In this document: piece after piece, positions 1-5,982 of the stretch
How the letters are laid out: each line of letters starts with the position of its first letter
Numbering within the stretch: the first letter of the stretch is position 1
Source of the DNA: an uncultured Rhodopirellula sp.
Lineage (GTDB): Bacteria; Planctomycetota; Planctomycetia; Pirellulales; Pirellulaceae
Assembly: GCA_913061385.1 (NCBI GenBank)
Contig: CAJXTM010000275.1
Span: 1-6,013 of the forward strand
Reading direction: 5' to 3'
DNA length: 6,013 nucleotides
The notes under the pieces: model-generated
What the model was told of the DNA's origin: nothing
What the model saw: only the letters and a program-made list of their open reading frames with translations
Database searches by the model: none
Program-made: the position numbers and the translations under genes

Positions 1-38
1 CTCGGTCTCGTGGGCTCGGAGATGTGTATAAGAGACAG
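1..38 (+). other. Residual Nextera read-2 (Tn5 tagmentation) adapter, left end
   Basis: Positions 5-38 match the complete 34-nt Nextera read-2 transposase adapter, ending in the Tn5 mosaic end (reverse complement of CTGTCTCTTATACACATCT). The four bases before it (ctcg) are probably the end of an index or primer. This is library-preparation sequence, not genome. The same adapter occurs inverted at the other end, so genomic sequence begins at about 39. Confidence 0.97.
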
Positions 39-118
39 CATTTCACTTGCAACACCGATGATTAGCACGTATCACCCCAGCGGAACGCGGCCACCACGCC
101 TGTTGCAAATTCGAATTT
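39..118. other. Short non-coding stretch downstream of the dehydrogenase gene
   Basis: These 80 nt lie between the left adapter and the stop codon of the dehydrogenase gene. I see no coding signal. A perfect 12-bp palindrome, AAATTCGAATTT, lies at 107-118 and abuts the stop codon. A 7-bp inverted pair (ttgcaac at 47-53, gttgcaa at 102-108) also occurs. Neither is followed by a T-run, so no intrinsic terminator is called. Confidence 0.6.
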
Positions 119-1147
119 CTATAGTCCGGGTTTAAGAATTGCTTTGACGATTTCACCGCCATGCATCTGCTCAAAACTTTCGTGCCAATCTTCCAACCCC
201 CAGCATCCGCCAATGATCGGTTTAACATCTAGCTGCCCATTGGCAAGTAACGCAAGCACGCGTTCCCAGATCGTCCAATGGTGACTGAAGCTTCCCTGTA
301 GCGTGACATTTTTTTGAACCAGCGGATCAATCGAGAACCCCAGTGGCTTGGGCCCCCAACCAACTTTTGTAATCCAGCCCGCCGGTCGGACCATTTCAAT
401 GGCTAATTGAAGTGTTTGAGAAACCCCCGCGGCATCAATCACGACGTCCGCCCCCAAACCATCACGTTCCAGACACCACGCGTCTGCACTTGTCAGTGTT
501 TTGCAACCATATTGTTCGGCAACCCGAAAGCGTTTTTGGTCTGAGTCAAGGCCTAGCACGGCGACATCACCACCTCGTAATTTTGCCATCGCGGCGCATA
601 GAATCCCGATTGTGCCGGGTCCAATTACAAGCACACGATCACCTGGGTTGATCCTTGAGTTCTCAACCACTGAGTTGTAGGCAACGCAACATGGCTCGGT
701 AAGTGCGGCATGTTCAAGTGACAGGCCAGTTGGCACGCGATGCAAACAGCGTGCAGGCACACGCGCGTACTGGGTCATCGCCCCATCAACACCGTAACCG
801 AATCCCTTGCGTGTAGGATCAAGGTTGTACAAACCTCGACGCGACATTGGATTATCAGGATCGATTACCGCAGCAGTCTCGCTGGCAATCTGGTCGCCCT
901 CGGACCAATTCGTTACTTCGGATCCCACCTCGATCACCGTGCCTGCGAACTCATGCCCCAAAACCACCGGGTAATTCACCGGCCAACTATGAGATGCACT
1001 CCATTGATGCAAATCACTTCCACAGACCCCTACCGCCGCAACCTCAACCAGCACGTCATGCAATCCAATCAGCGGCTTGGCAAATTCACGAATCTCGACA
1101 CTGCCCGGTTCGGGAGAATAATTAACAACGGCTGCGGAAGTACTCAC
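119..1147 (-). CDS. Zinc-type medium-chain alcohol/polyol dehydrogenase lacking the structural-zinc cysteines
   Basis: A 342-aa cytoplasmic medium-chain dehydrogenase/reductase of the sorbitol/threonine-dehydrogenase type, expected to oxidise a polyol or secondary alcohol with NAD(P)+. The GroES-like domain holds the catalytic-zinc residues C42 (VCGSD), H65-E66 (GHEFAG) and E151 (LTEP). The Rossmann domain has GPGTIG at 176-181 and an acidic D201 after the second strand, which favours NAD+. The C-terminal GSFSHHWTIWERVLALL segment is typical of the sorbitol-dehydrogenase-like branch. The length is normal for the family. The odd feature is the structural-zinc lobe: the four positions with C-x2-C-x2-C-x7-C spacing are D96, N99, S102 and D110, so no cysteine remains, while the flanking RKGFGYGVDGAM is intact. 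The start is GTG with a weak purine-rich site upstream. The gene lies 75 nt downstream of the HPS-like gene on the same strand and is probably co-transcribed with it. The substrate cannot be assigned. Confidence 0.93.
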   Translation of the reverse strand: MSTSAAVVNYSPEPGSVEIREFAKPLIGLHDVLVEVAAVGVCGSDLHQWSASHSWPVNYPVVLGHEFAGTVIEVGSEVTNWSEGDQIASETAAVIDPDNPMSRRGLYNLDPTRKGFGYGVDGAMTQYARVPARCLHRVPTGLSLEHAALTEPCCVAYNSVVENSRINPGDRVLVIGPGTIGILCAAMAKLRGGDVAVLGLDSDQKRFRVAEQYGCKTLTSADAWCLERDGLGADVVIDAAGVSQTLQLAIEMVRPAGWITKVGWGPKPLGFSIDPLVQKNVTLQGSFSHHWTIWERVLALLANGQLDVKPIIGGCWGLEDWHESFEQMHGGEIVKAILKPGL

Positions 1148-1154
1148 GGGTCAT

Positions 1155-1161
1155 TCTCTCT
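1155..1161 (-). promoter_or_regulatory. Weak ribosome binding site supporting the GTG start of the dehydrogenase
   Basis: On the minus strand AGAGAGA lies 7 nt before the GTG at 1147. An ATG at 1154-1152 lies between them but is in another frame. The family N-terminus also aligns with the GTG start, so GTG is preferred. Confidence 0.5.
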
Positions 1162-1222
1162 GTAAATCTGCTAGGTTAACTTTTAAATTCGGCAGTATTC
1201 GCATACTACGGGCTTCGGTAAT

Positions 1223-1918
1223 TCAGTTGGTGTTTTCTTGTGCGTGCACTTGTTCGCAGATCAGGCGTAGGGAACTTTCAAGATCTCCATCTGCTGTTTT
1301 AAAGGCATCTGCATCGATGGTCAGCGGCGCTCCTAGGACGACCAGAGGTGCGCCATGGCGAGGACATGCAATCGCCTGCTCAATCGATAGCCCACCGACC
1401 GCCTGAACGGGAACATCCACTGCCTCGACAACGGCTCGCAAGTCATCCAGTGGACTCGGCATCCGTTCACCGCGAGCAGCAATGCCGCGTCGTTCGTCGT
1501 AGCCAATATGGTGCACGACGTAGCCACAGCCAAGATCCTGTAGTCGCCTGGCCCCATCTACCATCGTGTGATAGCCCAGATTATCACCCATCACACCAAT
1601 TCCGTAATCATTGCCCGCCTTGACTACACACTTGATGGTTTCTTCATGTGCCTGTGCCATCACAACCACATGTGTTGCCCCGGCCTTGGCCATCATTTCC
1701 GCTTCCAGATATCCACCATCCATGGTCTTCAAGTCTGCAACGATTGGCACATCTGGAAACCTTTCACGTAGACTGCGTACCCCGTGCAAACCCTCGGCCA
1801 AAATCAACGGGGTTCCCGCTTCAAGCCAATCGACGCCCGCTCGAATCGCCAACTCAGCGGTCTGCAATGCCTCGTCGATCGTAGTCAAATCAAGCGATAT
1901 CTGCACAAGGGGTTTCAT
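1223..1918 (-). CDS. 3-hexulose-6-phosphate synthase-like protein (OMP decarboxylase superfamily, HPS/KGPDC family)
   Basis: A 231-aa TIM-barrel enzyme of the family that includes 3-hexulose-6-phosphate synthase (formaldehyde + ribulose 5-phosphate) and 3-keto-L-gulonate-6-phosphate decarboxylase. The family active-site pattern is complete: D10 on strand 1 (ISLDL), E33 followed by GTP (strand 2), the hallmark D62-x-K64-x-x-D67 (ADLKTMDGG) that binds Mg2+ and the substrate, and H137 in HHIGYDE. The phosphate-binding region is AVGGLS (173-178) and VVLGAPLT (193-200). Tyrosine in HxGYD, where UlaD-type decarboxylases have HxxRD, favours an HPS-like over an UlaD-like reading. Identity with a true formaldehyde-fixing HPS is not proven, and no 6-phospho-3-hexuloisomerase gene is visible. 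The protein is slightly longer than the usual ~210 aa, partly through a short insertion at 146-152. The ATG at 1918 fits the family N-terminus, although no clear Shine-Dalgarno precedes it. It is the first gene of a probable two-gene unit with the dehydrogenase. Confidence 0.88.
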   Translation of the reverse strand: MKPLVQISLDLTTIDEALQTAELAIRAGVDWLEAGTPLILAEGLHGVRSLRERFPDVPIVADLKTMDGGYLEAEMMAKAGATHVVVMAQAHEETIKCVVKAGNDYGIGVMGDNLGYHTMVDGARRLQDLGCGYVVHHIGYDERRGIAARGERMPSPLDDLRAVVEAVDVPVQAVGGLSIEQAIACPRHGAPLVVLGAPLTIDADAFKTADGDLESSLRLICEQVHAQENTN

Positions 1919-2169
1919 ACTGACACGGAACCATCAAAAGGGAAACGTCGGAGAGAATATCGCGGCGGTGACTTCGGGCAGCTTAACATCGGCGGGCCCA
2001 TCATCGATACAGATCACCTGAGCAAAAACGAGAACAACAAGATACGGATTGACGACGAAGCTTTGCGGATAAATCCGGCACCGCTTCATTTGGTTTGAGC
2101 CCAAACGATCGAACCATCCACCGCACGCTACCTGCTTTAGCGGACGTATCCGAACTCCAATCGTTACCT

Positions 2170-2191
2170 GAACGAACCGACAGGTTCATTC
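2170..2191. repeat. Imperfect inverted repeat (9-bp arms, 4-nt loop)
   Basis: The arms gaacgaacc (2170-2178) and ggttcattc (2183-2191) pair at 8 of 9 positions around the loop gaca. No T-run follows on either strand, so it is not called a terminator. It may be an operator or a chance repeat. Confidence 0.4.
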
Positions 2192-2202
2192 TCCAAATGC
2201 TC

Positions 2203-2244
2203 AAGAGCTTAGCTCTTCTTGACAAACGATGGCGTAGCTCTTCT
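2203..2244. repeat. Near-palindrome plus 10-bp direct repeat (tagctcttct)
   Basis: The palindrome aagagct-t-agctctt spans 2203-2217. Its right half begins a 10-bp direct repeat, tagctcttct, at 2210-2219 and again at 2235-2244, giving a period of 25 bp. Function is unknown. It could be an operator pair upstream of the HPS-like gene, about 290-325 nt from its start, or a fragment of a dispersed intergenic repeat. Confidence 0.4.
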
Positions 2245-2282
2245 CATTAAACCAGATTGTAACGTTTCTCAATGACTCCGAG

Positions 2283-2322
2283 AGACCGACAGCTTGAATA
2301 TTTCGTGTGCTGAGTTCGGTCT
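2283..2322 (-). terminator. Bulged hairpin just after the propeller gene (possible transcript end)
   Basis: The arm agaccgacagc (2283-2293) pairs with gctg (2309-2312) and tcggtct (2316-2322), making an 11-bp stem with a 3-nt bulge (2313-2315) and a 15-nt loop. It begins 25 nt after the propeller stop codon. No U-tract follows on the minus strand, so it may stabilise or process the 3' end rather than act as a classic intrinsic terminator. Confidence 0.4.
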
Positions 2323-2347
2323 GCCACCCATTCAAAAGGTTTGCACA

Positions 2348-3706
2348 TCAGGGAGCTTTCGGTTTGATGGCCACCAAAAACTCCTGCCTGATTCCAGTGG
2401 TGGACGATCCGTACCGCAGTAGCAATTTACCATCGGCGTAGACCGGCGAGGCGAAGGAGCTATCGCCCAATGAATTCTTCCCCAGCAACTCAAAATTTAA
2501 AGGAGAAGCACGGAAAACGAACGTGACTCCACGTTCGTTGGATGCATAAATTCGATCGCCCACGAGCAACGGCGATGCACTAACAGGGCCCCCGAGTCTC
2601 TGCCTCCACATTTCCTGTCCATCAGAACATCGCCAGCAGTACGCGATGCCATTGTCAGCAAACCCAAACAAATAGTCACCTGCAACTACCATGGACTGCT
2701 CGTAGCATTTCACGCGATTTTCCCAGACCAGCCTCGCACCCTGCTGATTGACTCGAACGCCGTAGGTGCCTGACTCAGGGAATCCGCCACTGGCAAAGAC
2801 CATGTCATCATTCCAAACCATGGTTCCACACGTAGTGCGACTTGTCGCTTTGACCTCCCAAAGCAAGCGACCATCCTGTGGCTGGTAACCGGCCACGCGA
2901 TAGCCCCCGCTAATGAGAATCTGTGGCCGCCCTGCAATTTCAGCAAGAATCGGCGATGAATATCCAGTTGATTGAGGTCGCATGGCCCGCCACAACGGAC
3001 GACCATTCAGTTTGTTGATCGCGAACAACCCTCCTTCCCCGTTATCTGTTTCCACGGGAACGACCAGCGCATTTCCGACCAGCAAGGGCGAGGCACCATA
3101 CCCAAACCAACCATCACCAGCGCGATAGGGTGCCACCACACGCTGCCAAATCACTTGCCCCTGAACAGTTACAGCTGAGGCATGAATCGCCCCACCCACC
3201 TGCACGACAACGTAAATAGCCTTCCCATCACTTGAGGGTGTCCCCGAAGCACATGTATTTTTCTTGTGCAGATAACGTGGTGCAACCACTCCCCGGTGCA
3301 AGACTAACTTGCCACTGGGTTTACCGTCGGCAGCGTTGTATTTCAGCAGGACGATTGTCTGATTCTGCTCTTCGTGGGTGAGCAGAAAAACACTCCCCCC
3401 AACAACAATTGGGGAGGCGTGGCCCTTGCCAGGCACCGCTGCTCGCCACAGAACGTTTTGCTGGTCAGACCAAATTACAGGCACCGTTTCGGCAGCCTGT
3501 GCGGGAGCATGTCCATTCAAGCTCGGCCCGCGCCAGACGGGCCAGTCCTGAGCTCGGCACACAGCCACGTGCAAGACAGCCACGTGCAAGACAGCCACAT
3601 GCAAGACAGCCACATGCAAGACAGCCACGTGCAGCACCCCCAAGGGCAACACAGCGAACAACCTGACAGAAAGTAGTCTACGGAGAAACATCTGCTTCTG
3701 GTTCAT
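2348..3706 (-). CDS. Exported PQQ-type (BamB-like) beta-propeller protein with repeat-expanded signal peptide
   Basis: A 452-aa protein with an export signal and a beta-propeller of PQQ/WD40-like repeats, of the kind abundant in planctomycetes and related in fold to BamB. The mature part starts with DWPVWRGPSLNG (54-65), a typical opening of these secreted propellers. Blade strands recur at about 97-110 (ASPIVVGGSVFLLT), 155-170, 205-218 (ASPLLVGNALVVPV), 250-268, 338-352, 377-390 (ASPLLVGDRIYASN) and 419-432, consistent with seven or eight blades. No catalytic residues of a true quinoprotein dehydrogenase are evident, so a scaffold or binding role is more likely. The n-region has R9, R10 and R15. 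The hydrophobic core contains five tandem LHVAV units (25-49). Cleavage probably falls near CRA-QD (50-54). The AVC before C50 does not fit a lipobox. The ATG at 3706 has AGGGA 6 nt upstream. The gene starts 49 nt after the TPR gene, probably in one operon. Confidence 0.9.
   Translation of the reverse strand: MNQKQMFLRRLLSVRLFAVLPLGVLHVAVLHVAVLHVAVLHVAVLHVAVCRAQDWPVWRGPSLNGHAPAQAAETVPVIWSDQQNVLWRAAVPGKGHASPIVVGGSVFLLTHEEQNQTIVLLKYNAADGKPSGKLVLHRGVVAPRYLHKKNTCASGTPSSDGKAIYVVVQVGGAIHASAVTVQGQVIWQRVVAPYRAGDGWFGYGASPLLVGNALVVPVETDNGEGGLFAINKLNGRPLWRAMRPQSTGYSSPILAEIAGRPQILISGGYRVAGYQPQDGRLLWEVKATSRTTCGTMVWNDDMVFASGGFPESGTYGVRVNQQGARLVWENRVKCYEQSMVVAGDYLFGFADNGIAYCWRCSDGQEMWRQRLGGPVSASPLLVGDRIYASNERGVTFVFRASPLNFELLGKNSLGDSSFASPVYADGKLLLRYGSSTTGIRQEFLVAIKPKAP
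3560..3634 (-). repeat. Five tandem 15-bp repeats encoding LHVAV in the signal peptide
   Basis: Five consecutive 15-bp units are read in frame as LHVAV (residues 25-49 of the propeller protein). Units 1 and 2 (by coordinate) share one form (cacgtg core), 3 and 4 share another (cacatg core), and 5 returns to the first form with a variant edge. The cacgtg/cacatg difference is a synonymous CAC/CAT histidine codon. Because the unit is a multiple of three, gain or loss of copies keeps the frame but changes the hydrophobic-core length by five residues. Confidence 0.97.
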
Positions 3707-3712
3707 GCTCAG

Positions 3713-3717
3713 TCCCT
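3713..3717 (-). promoter_or_regulatory. Ribosome binding site of the propeller gene
   Basis: AGGGA on the minus strand lies 6 nt before the ATG at 3706. It supports this start over the next in-frame ATG at residue 6, which lacks a comparable site. Confidence 0.65.
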
Positions 3718-3755
3718 AAATTCACTCCGACAAAATTGAAACATGCCGGACAACA

Positions 3756-5735
3756 CTATTTTTTCTTTGCAGCGTCTGCAATTGCTTTCGCTTTTGCTGC
3801 TTCAAACTCTGCCAATTGTCGTTTTAATGGTGGTGAATACGGTTCAATGGCGAGCGCCCGCTTCTGCACACGAATCGCATTTTCAAAATCGCCAACTGCA
3901 AAGTAGCATCTTCCACAGGTATCAAGCTTCGCACTGTCCTCGACAATTTCGAGTGAACGAAGAATGGATTTTAGCGCCAGTTCAAGATCCCCACCCGTAT
4001 TACAAATCAACCAAGCATAGTTATTGAGCGCATCAGCTAGATGAATTCGAAAGCGTTCAGTCGGCACCATTTTCAGTTGTCTTTCTGCATTCGCCACAGA
4101 ATCCTTTGATACACGCATTGCGTCGGCGAGCACTCTCTTGACATCGGAACGCCATTCCTCGTCACCCTCGATTCTGCACATTTTGATCAACACATCGATG
4201 TCTCTTGGATTCGCGTTAAATGCAGCCATCATTCGCCGCCGCGCTTTTTCACGATTCGCCTCAGCCTCAGTCGCATCCGCCGCGGGTCTCTCGAGTTCGA
4301 GTAAAGCGGTGTGGTAATCAACTCGCGGTTTCCAGCTCGACACGTAAATCCCGACATCTGGATTCGAAGCCATTTTTAAGCGAAAGGCATCGTCCTTTGA
4401 TACTCGATCAACCACTGGATTAAGCACATCAATCAAATCTTGGTGACGCTTCAATTCACCATACATCCGTGAAAGATCTTCACGAGCAACGACAGCGGTG
4501 TAATCATCAACCGGCATTGAGTCAACGATATTCTTGTATTCACGTTCCGCCCAAAGAAACAGCCCACGATCACGCAACTTCTGAGCTATTTCCCGATGTA
4601 GCTTGGCCTTCTCCTCCAACTCTTTGGGCTGCATTGCATCGATTTCATCTTTCGCGTTGGGAATCGAATTCTGGCGATATGCAAGGTCTGAGACACGTTC
4701 GGCTTCCGTGTCATTTCCCCCCACCTTCAATGCATTAGCGTAGCTATACAGCAGGATGGGCGAGCGGTCGAACATGGAACGATTTTTTGAGTACAGCCCA
4801 ACAATGAATGGATGCAGCCCATTATCGGTTGCCCAGTTACTGGCCGCGATCAGGTCAGTCGTAGTCGCTTGAACGAGATCAGCGTTTTCAAGTGCCAGAC
4901 GCAAAGCCTCTTCCCGGTTGTCCATCAATGCTGCACGCACCGCGCAAATACGCACGAGATTCAAAACACTCTCTCTTGTCACTTCCTCCGTCGACAGTGC
5001 GTCAACTTCGTCACGCTGAGTGCGGATCAGGTCACGCCACGCATCCACCGAGTATTTACCGGCAGCAAGGTCACCCGCATAGACTCGCAACCACTCGGCT
5101 GACTGCCGCTTACCTGATGCTAATCCCAGGCTAATCACCTCGGAACTTACTTTACGATTGGCAGGATCTTTACCGAGAGCCTGTTCCATAATCACAATCG
5201 CTGCTTTCCTGCTCAGCGGCATCGACCTCTCGAAACGGGTGATTCGAACCAAAGCAGGCAGCCCGATGCGGTCTGGCAGCTCAGCGAGCATCAGAATCCT
5301 ACTCTGCCGCTCAGACCTTGGTTGTGCTCCATATTCTTCGAGAGCTTCACGAACGGCTGGCGGATCATCGCTCTTGAACCATACGATGGAGTAACTTCCG
5401 ACAAGAGACCTAGCAGCCAAAGCTATTTCATAGTCCAGATTGTGCTCAGCCTTTGTCAGTTCTTCAAACGCTTCAAGGCCCATTCGCTGTAGCTTGTCGC
5501 GTGCCTGCACGCGGGTCGCATAGCTGTCAGCTCCCAATGCTTCGATGAGCCGTGAAAGCTCAGAACGAACTTCGACGACCTCCGAGTTACCCCTGCTCGT
5601 CTTATCGCCGATGGGGGCAGGCTCCTGACCGCACAACGGCTGGCTCGTGATCGAGCAGTAGACGATCGTGAGGCCTAATGCAGCGGCAGCGTGCGAGAAT
5701 CTGCCAAGCTGTCGATCAGCGGAAAAAGCGAGCAT
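3756..5735 (-). CDS. Exported HEAT/TPR-repeat protein (planctomycete type)
   Basis: A 659-aa helical-repeat protein with no enzymatic motif that I recognise. The N-terminus (1-36) has basic residues then a hydrophobic stretch (about 15-29) ending near PLCGQ-EPA, read as a signal peptide. PLC does not fit a lipobox. Residues ~56-190 are helical with HEAT-like pairs (SELSRLIEALGADSYATRVQ; a second around LPDRIGLPALVRITRFE). The middle (about 260-480) is alpha-solenoid/TPR-like with many A/L/Y/E heptad-like positions. The clearest TPRs are at the C-terminus, 571-600 (NNYAWLICN...LALKSILRSLEI) and 604-632 (LDTCGRCYFAVGDFENAIRV). The tail is a charged alanine/lysine stretch (644-659). The likely role is protein-protein interaction outside the cytoplasm. 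Gene order suggests a functional partnership with the propeller protein encoded 49 nt downstream. The ATG at 5735 has AGGTGA 9 nt upstream. The exact function is unknown. Confidence 0.87.
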   Translation of the reverse strand: MLAFSADRQLGRFSHAAAALGLTIVYCSITSQPLCGQEPAPIGDKTSRGNSEVVEVRSELSRLIEALGADSYATRVQARDKLQRMGLEAFEELTKAEHNLDYEIALAARSLVGSYSIVWFKSDDPPAVREALEEYGAQPRSERQSRILMLAELPDRIGLPALVRITRFERSMPLSRKAAIVIMEQALGKDPANRKVSSEVISLGLASGKRQSAEWLRVYAGDLAAGKYSVDAWRDLIRTQRDEVDALSTEEVTRESVLNLVRICAVRAALMDNREEALRLALENADLVQATTTDLIAASNWATDNGLHPFIVGLYSKNRSMFDRSPILLYSYANALKVGGNDTEAERVSDLAYRQNSIPNAKDEIDAMQPKELEEKAKLHREIAQKLRDRGLFLWAEREYKNIVDSMPVDDYTAVVAREDLSRMYGELKRHQDLIDVLNPVVDRVSKDDAFRLKMASNPDVGIYVSSWKPRVDYHTALLELERPAADATEAEANREKARRRMMAAFNANPRDIDVLIKMCRIEGDEEWRSDVKRVLADAMRVSKDSVANAERQLKMVPTERFRIHLADALNNYAWLICNTGGDLELALKSILRSLEIVEDSAKLDTCGRCYFAVGDFENAIRVQKRALAIEPYSPPLKRQLAEFEAAKAKAIADAAKKK

Positions 5736-5744
5736 ATTACCAAT

Positions 5745-5750
5745 TCACCT
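5745..5750 (-). promoter_or_regulatory. Ribosome binding site of the TPR gene
   Basis: AGGTGA on the minus strand lies 9 nt before the ATG at 5735 and is a good Shine-Dalgarno match, supporting that start. Confidence 0.65.
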
Positions 5751-5773
5751 GTAACAATCTAAGAATTTGTTAC
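5751..5773. promoter_or_regulatory. Inverted repeat GTAACAA-N9-TTGTTAC upstream of the TPR gene (candidate operator or leader hairpin)
   Basis: Perfect 7-bp arms (on the minus strand GTAACAA and TTGTTAC) are separated by 9 nt, immediately upstream of the Shine-Dalgarno. The 16-bp centre-to-centre spacing suits a dimeric regulator, and as RNA it would be a weak AT-rich hairpin next to the ribosome site. No regulator gene is present in the window. The assignment is inference. Confidence 0.45.
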
Positions 5774-5898
5774 CTCTAATTTAACGGTTCAATAAACCAC
5801 AGGAACAGGCAACTTGGCAAATTTGGCTTCATAGAGACGGTTTTCTGATCATTCGGAGCCGAAGCTGACGTGAATTCAAAAATAGCGACCCAGCGCGG

Positions 5899-5982
5899 GT
5901 ACTCAACTGAAACCAACCGTACCGATCTGAAAACAGACGTACTTATCTAAAAACAGGTGTGTTGAATTGAAAACAGGGGTGT
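5899..5982. repeat. Degenerate 20-bp tandem repeat truncated by the fragment end
   Basis: Four consecutive 20-bp units (5899-5918, 5919-5938, 5939-5958, 5959-5978) each begin with GT and three share an AAAACAG core; a fifth begins (GTGT) and is cut by the adapter. Adjacent units agree at about 13-15 of 20 positions. The unit is not a multiple of three and there is no coding frame. The array may continue beyond the fragment. Confidence 0.7.

Larger units (their letters stand above)
1919..2347. other. 429-nt intergenic region between the propeller and HPS-like genes
   Basis: This region separates two same-strand genes. The only open frame is a 74-codon minus-strand frame (2225-2001) with a TTG start, arginine- and serine-rich composition and no recognisable family, which I treat as chance. 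The region holds a bulged hairpin next to the propeller stop codon (2283-2322), an imperfect hairpin (2170-2191), a 15-nt near-palindrome (2203-2217) and a 10-bp direct repeat (2210-2219 and 2235-2244). The HPS-like gene's promoter presumably lies here, but I find no convincing -35/-10 pair. Confidence 0.6.
5736..5982. other. Upstream non-coding region of the TPR-propeller unit
   Basis: These 247 nt between the TPR gene start and the right adapter show no credible ORF. They contain the Shine-Dalgarno of the TPR gene, a 7-bp inverted repeat (5751-5773), an AT-rich stretch (about 5751-5790) that could hold a promoter, and a 20-bp degenerate tandem repeat (5899-5982). TTGAAC on the minus strand (5789-5784) is a possible -35 element, but no good -10 sits at standard spacing. 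Confidence 0.55.

Noticed and set aside
740..1165. 141-codon plus-strand ORF and a 92-codon one overlapping it
   Set aside because: They are antisense to the well-supported dehydrogenase and have no family resemblance.
1194..1207. Small hairpin agtat-tcgc-atact between the HPS-like and dehydrogenase genes
   Set aside because: Five AT-rich pairs are too weak for a terminator and there is no T-run. It is compatible with co-transcription.
1611..2021. 136-codon plus-strand ORF
   Set aside because: It is mostly antisense to the HPS-like gene, with low-complexity Ser/Ala/Thr composition and no recognisable domain.
2098..2130. GGTTCGATC on the minus strand, resembling a tRNA T-loop
   Set aside because: The flanking bases do not pair as a T-arm, and no acceptor, D or anticodon arms can be built around it.
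2001..2225. 74-codon minus-strand ORF in the intergenic region
   Set aside because: It has a TTG start, no clear ribosome site and no recognisable family, and it overlaps the direct repeat and dyads. It is most likely a chance frame.
3557..3571. Lipoprotein signal at C50 of the propeller protein
   Set aside because: The residues before the cysteine (HVAVC) have valine at -1, which does not fit the lipobox. Cleavage by signal peptidase I near CRA-QD is more plausible.
3374..3676. Plus-strand ORFs with repeated HVQDS/HMQDS or ARQPR/ARQPH motifs
   Set aside because: They are antisense readings of the 15-bp repeat within the propeller gene. The minus frame has the signal peptide, the blades and a Shine-Dalgarno.
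5899..5982. CRISPR array reading of the 20-bp periodic repeats
   Set aside because: The units are contiguous without spacers and too diverged, and no cas gene is present.
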